Assembly (NCBI GenBank): GCA_012512465.1
Contig: JAAZED010000239.1
Span: forward strand, 1 to 7,668
DNA from: Oxalobacter sp.
GTDB taxonomy: Bacteria; Pseudomonadota; Gammaproteobacteria; Burkholderiales; Burkholderiaceae_D
Length of the DNA stretch: 7,668 nucleotides
Direction of reading: 5' to 3'
The stretch's first letter is position 1, and each line of letters begins with the position of its first letter. Both the position numbers and the translations under genes were made by a program. Shown one piece after another: positions 6,062 through 7,668 of the stretch. The notes under the pieces were generated by a model. It saw only the letters and a program-made list of their open reading frames with translations. It ran no database searches and was not told the origin of the DNA.

Positions 6062-6097
6062 GGTAATTGATGTGGTAATTTATGGGGTAAATTTCTC
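6062..6097. promoter_or_regulatory. Three imperfect 12-bp tandem repeats upstream of the flavoprotein gene
   Basis: Units begin at 6062 (GGTAATTGATGT), 6074 (GGTAATTTATGG) and 6086 (GGTAAATTTCTC), exactly 12 bases apart, in an AT-rich patch 80-115 bases before the reductase start. GGTAATT also occurs twice in the control region at 1205-1361. This may be a cluster of operator sites or simply an AT-rich promoter. The rest of the gap at 5973-6176 shows no terminator and no other gene. Confidence 0.4.
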
Positions 6098-6176
6098 TCA
6101 GTAAAAGCCAGACCGCGCAACAGCGGCGCTGGCAGCAGGACATTGGCAAACCTTCTGTTTCTGGTGGAGGCGCGTA

Positions 6177-7535
6177 ATGAAAAAATATGATGTGGTTGTC
6201 ATCGGGCTCGGGCCTGCCGGTATGGCAGTCACCAGCATGGCAGCGGAAATGGGCCTGAAAGTGCTGGCTGTGGAAAGCCGCAATGTGGGCGGCGACAGCA
6301 GCAACACCGGCGGCATCCCTTCCAAGGCGCTGTTGGCCATCTCCGAGAAAAACCCGATGATGGCTGAGCCTTTTGCCCGTATCAATGCGGATATCAACCA
6401 TATCCGTGAAAACAAGCTCACCTCCCTCATGGAAAAAGCCGATATCCTGGTGGGGCAAGGGCCCGCGGCTTTTGTGAATGATGCCGTCATCCGCGTGGGT
6501 GACGAGGAATACACCGGCAAGGATATCTTCATTGCCACGGGTACGCGCCCTTTTATTCCCCCTATCGAGGGGCTGGACAAGGTGGACTACCTCACCAATG
6601 AAAACCTCTTCCAGTTGGAGGCGATCCCCCAAAGCCTGACCTTTATCGGCGGCGGCGCCATCGGCTGTGAGATGTCGCAGGCCTTTGCCCGGATGGGGTG
6701 CAAATGCACCATCGTGCATGACCGCCCCTGGCTCCTTCCCAACGGGGAGAAAGAGGCGGGAGAACTCCTCCAGCATGGCTGCGAAAAACTCGGGATCGAG
6801 GTTTACAACGCACAGATCATCACACGGGTAAGCCGCCGGGAGAATGGCAATATTGTTGTCCATACGCGCGAAGGACTGGAGATCGAATCGGAAAAGCTGC
6901 TGGTGGCAGCCGGACGCAGCTATGATTTTTCCTCGCTGCACCTGGAAAACGCCCATGTGGACTACGGCAGGAAAGGCATCACGGTTGACGACTACCTGCG
7001 CACCACCAACAAGCATGTCTATGCCATTGGCGACTGCAACGGCTCATACCTGCTTTCACATGCTGCCATGCACCAGGGGATGCTGGCCTTCATGAATACG
7101 ATGATGATGCCGCCCCTGAAGAAAAAGTACCTGAAGTACCCGGTGCCCTGGACGGTGTTTACCGAGCCGCAGGTTTCCCATGTGGGAAGGACTTCCGCCG
7201 AGCTGGATGCGGAGCATGTGGACTACGAAGTCGTTGAGACAAAATACAGCGACTACGATGCGGCTGTTGCCGAAAACAAGACGGAAGGCTATGTGCGGGT
7301 TTACTGCTCTTCTGCAGGCCAGATTTATGGCGTGAGTATTGTGGGGGCTAATTCAGGCGAGATGATCAATGAATGGGCACTGGCCATCCAGCACGATATC
7401 GGGCTGTATGACTTGATGATGACGATGCACTCTTTCCCCACGATGGGCTATCTTACCCAGCGGATCGGGGAAAACTGGATGATGAAAAAGATGAAGCCTG
7501 GCCTGGTGAAGCGGCTGCTCAGGTTTTTATTTTAG
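6177..7535 (+). CDS. Lpd/MerA-fold FAD-NAD(P) oxidoreductase lacking the redox disulfide
   Basis: A 452-residue flavoprotein with the fold of dihydrolipoamide dehydrogenase and mercuric reductase. The FAD-binding GLGPAG is at 10-15, ATGTRP at 120-125, the NAD(P)-binding GGGAIG at 158-163 and the second FAD motif YAIGDC at 282-287; a dimerisation domain with VFTEPQVSHVG follows from about 327. Start: GGAGG at 6166-6170, six bases before ATG. The active site is altered. Where relatives read GGxC-xNxG-C-xPSK this protein has Ser41 and Gly46 (GGDSSNTGGIPSK), and where they read HxHPTxxE it has His418, Phe420 and Tyr425 (HSFPTMGY). It therefore cannot perform classical dithiol-disulfide chemistry. 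E. coli SthA (soluble transhydrogenase) has also lost the second cysteine and the catalytic His, so hydride transfer between nucleotides, or reduction of a quinone or small oxidant, is plausible but inferred. The residues after the second nucleotide-binding strand are VHDRP, which resembles glutathione reductase more than NAD-specific Lpd; cofactor choice is open. The C-terminal tail is basic (KKMKPGLVKRLLRF). Confidence 0.92.
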   Translation: MKKYDVVVIGLGPAGMAVTSMAAEMGLKVLAVESRNVGGDSSNTGGIPSKALLAISEKNPMMAEPFARINADINHIRENKLTSLMEKADILVGQGPAAFVNDAVIRVGDEEYTGKDIFIATGTRPFIPPIEGLDKVDYLTNENLFQLEAIPQSLTFIGGGAIGCEMSQAFARMGCKCTIVHDRPWLLPNGEKEAGELLQHGCEKLGIEVYNAQIITRVSRRENGNIVVHTREGLEIESEKLLVAAGRSYDFSSLHLENAHVDYGRKGITVDDYLRTTNKHVYAIGDCNGSYLLSHAAMHQGMLAFMNTMMMPPLKKKYLKYPVPWTVFTEPQVSHVGRTSAELDAEHVDYEVVETKYSDYDAAVAENKTEGYVRVYCSSAGQIYGVSIVGANSGEMINEWALAIQHDIGLYDLMMTMHSFPTMGYLTQRIGENWMMKKMKPGLVKRLLRFLF

Positions 7536-7542
7536 GAGAATG

Positions 7543-7592
7543 GAGCCTGTCATAAATTTTGTGTGAGAAATAATGCGATAGGAGTCTTTACC
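7543..7592 (+). mobile_element. Probable left end of an insertion sequence (IS256-like)
   Basis: The sequence from GAGCCTGT at 7543 through AAATTTTGTGTGAGAAA resembles IS256-family ends, which commonly carry a TTGTGTAA-type core about 20 bases in. It begins seven bases after the reductase stop codon, and a new gene starts 50 bases in, the spacing expected between an IS end and its transposase. The matching right end and target duplication lie outside the window, so this rests on resemblance and geometry only. Confidence 0.4.
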
Positions 7593-7668
7593 ATGAGATC
7601 ACACACAGCCATGAAACCCAAGAAACCCGGAAACGCGAACAAAAAGCCCTCTGAACAAAAAGCGGAAT
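7593..7668 (+). CDS. 5' end of an unidentified gene, possibly a transposase
   Basis: ATG at 7593 has GGAG (7581-7584) eight bases upstream and opens a frame that runs off the window after 25 codons. The visible residues are Lys-, Pro- and Asn-rich (MKPKKPGNANKKPSEQKAE from the second Met) and show no domain. A basic, disordered N-terminus is compatible with an IS256-type transposase, which the upstream IS-like end would predict, but nothing in the visible part proves it. Confidence 0.45.
   Translation, partial: MRSHTAMKPKKPGNANKKPSEQKAE

Noticed and set aside
6045..7016. Long minus-strand open frame (323 codons) opposite the flavoprotein gene
   Set aside because: It is a shadow of the plus-strand gene; its His- and Gly-rich composition and lack of motifs mark it as non-coding, while the opposite strand has clear family motifs.

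Overview
The window reads as ordinary chromosomal DNA of a moderately GC-rich proteobacterium, with an accessory flavour at its edges. The 145-residue thioredoxin-like protein, the AraC_N-type regulator and stand-alone GluQ together suggest a betaproteobacterium (Burkholderiales, perhaps Oxalobacteraceae). This is inference from family resemblance; there is no rRNA or phylogenetic marker to settle it. No tRNA, rRNA or CRISPR array was seen.

Layout. Positions 1-219 hold the 3' end of an unrecognised gene, which converges on an AraC-family regulator (minus, 251-1204). The regulator is divergent, across about 157 bases, from an iron-type alcohol dehydrogenase (plus, 1362-2516, GTG start). A 181-bp palindromic element begins exactly on the dehydrogenase stop codon and is followed by a rho-independent terminator (2734-2766). 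Next come minus-strand genes, listed here by coordinate: a small gene broken by an apparent frameshift (2794-3101), a YccU-type CoA-binding protein (3144-3608), a second palindromic element (3635-3810), a paralogous CoA-binding protein (3817-4230) and glutamyl-Q tRNA(Asp) synthetase GluQ (4357-5274). On the plus strand follow a thioredoxin-like protein (5535-5972) and a FAD/NAD(P) reductase of the dihydrolipoamide dehydrogenase fold (6177-7535). The window ends in a probable insertion-sequence end with the first codons of a new gene (from 7593).

How the parts relate. The regulator and dehydrogenase form a typical divergent regulator-target pair, probably for aldehyde or alcohol metabolism. 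The two CoA-binding proteins are tandem duplicates, about 64% identical by eye, separated by a palindromic element. GluQ works alone on tRNA queuosine modification.

The most interesting items are: (1) the reductase has lost both redox cysteines (Ser41, Gly46) and the C-terminal His/Glu catalytic pair (Phe420, Tyr425), so it should not be called a lipoamide dehydrogenase; (2) the two palindromic elements share ordered, equally spaced sequence blocks and each sits directly after a stop codon, so they look like copies of one repeat family; (3) the small gene at 2794-3101 has its coding signal split between two frames; (4) the 7-mer GGTAATT occurs only upstream of the two oxidoreductase genes, including an imperfect 12-bp triplicate before the reductase.
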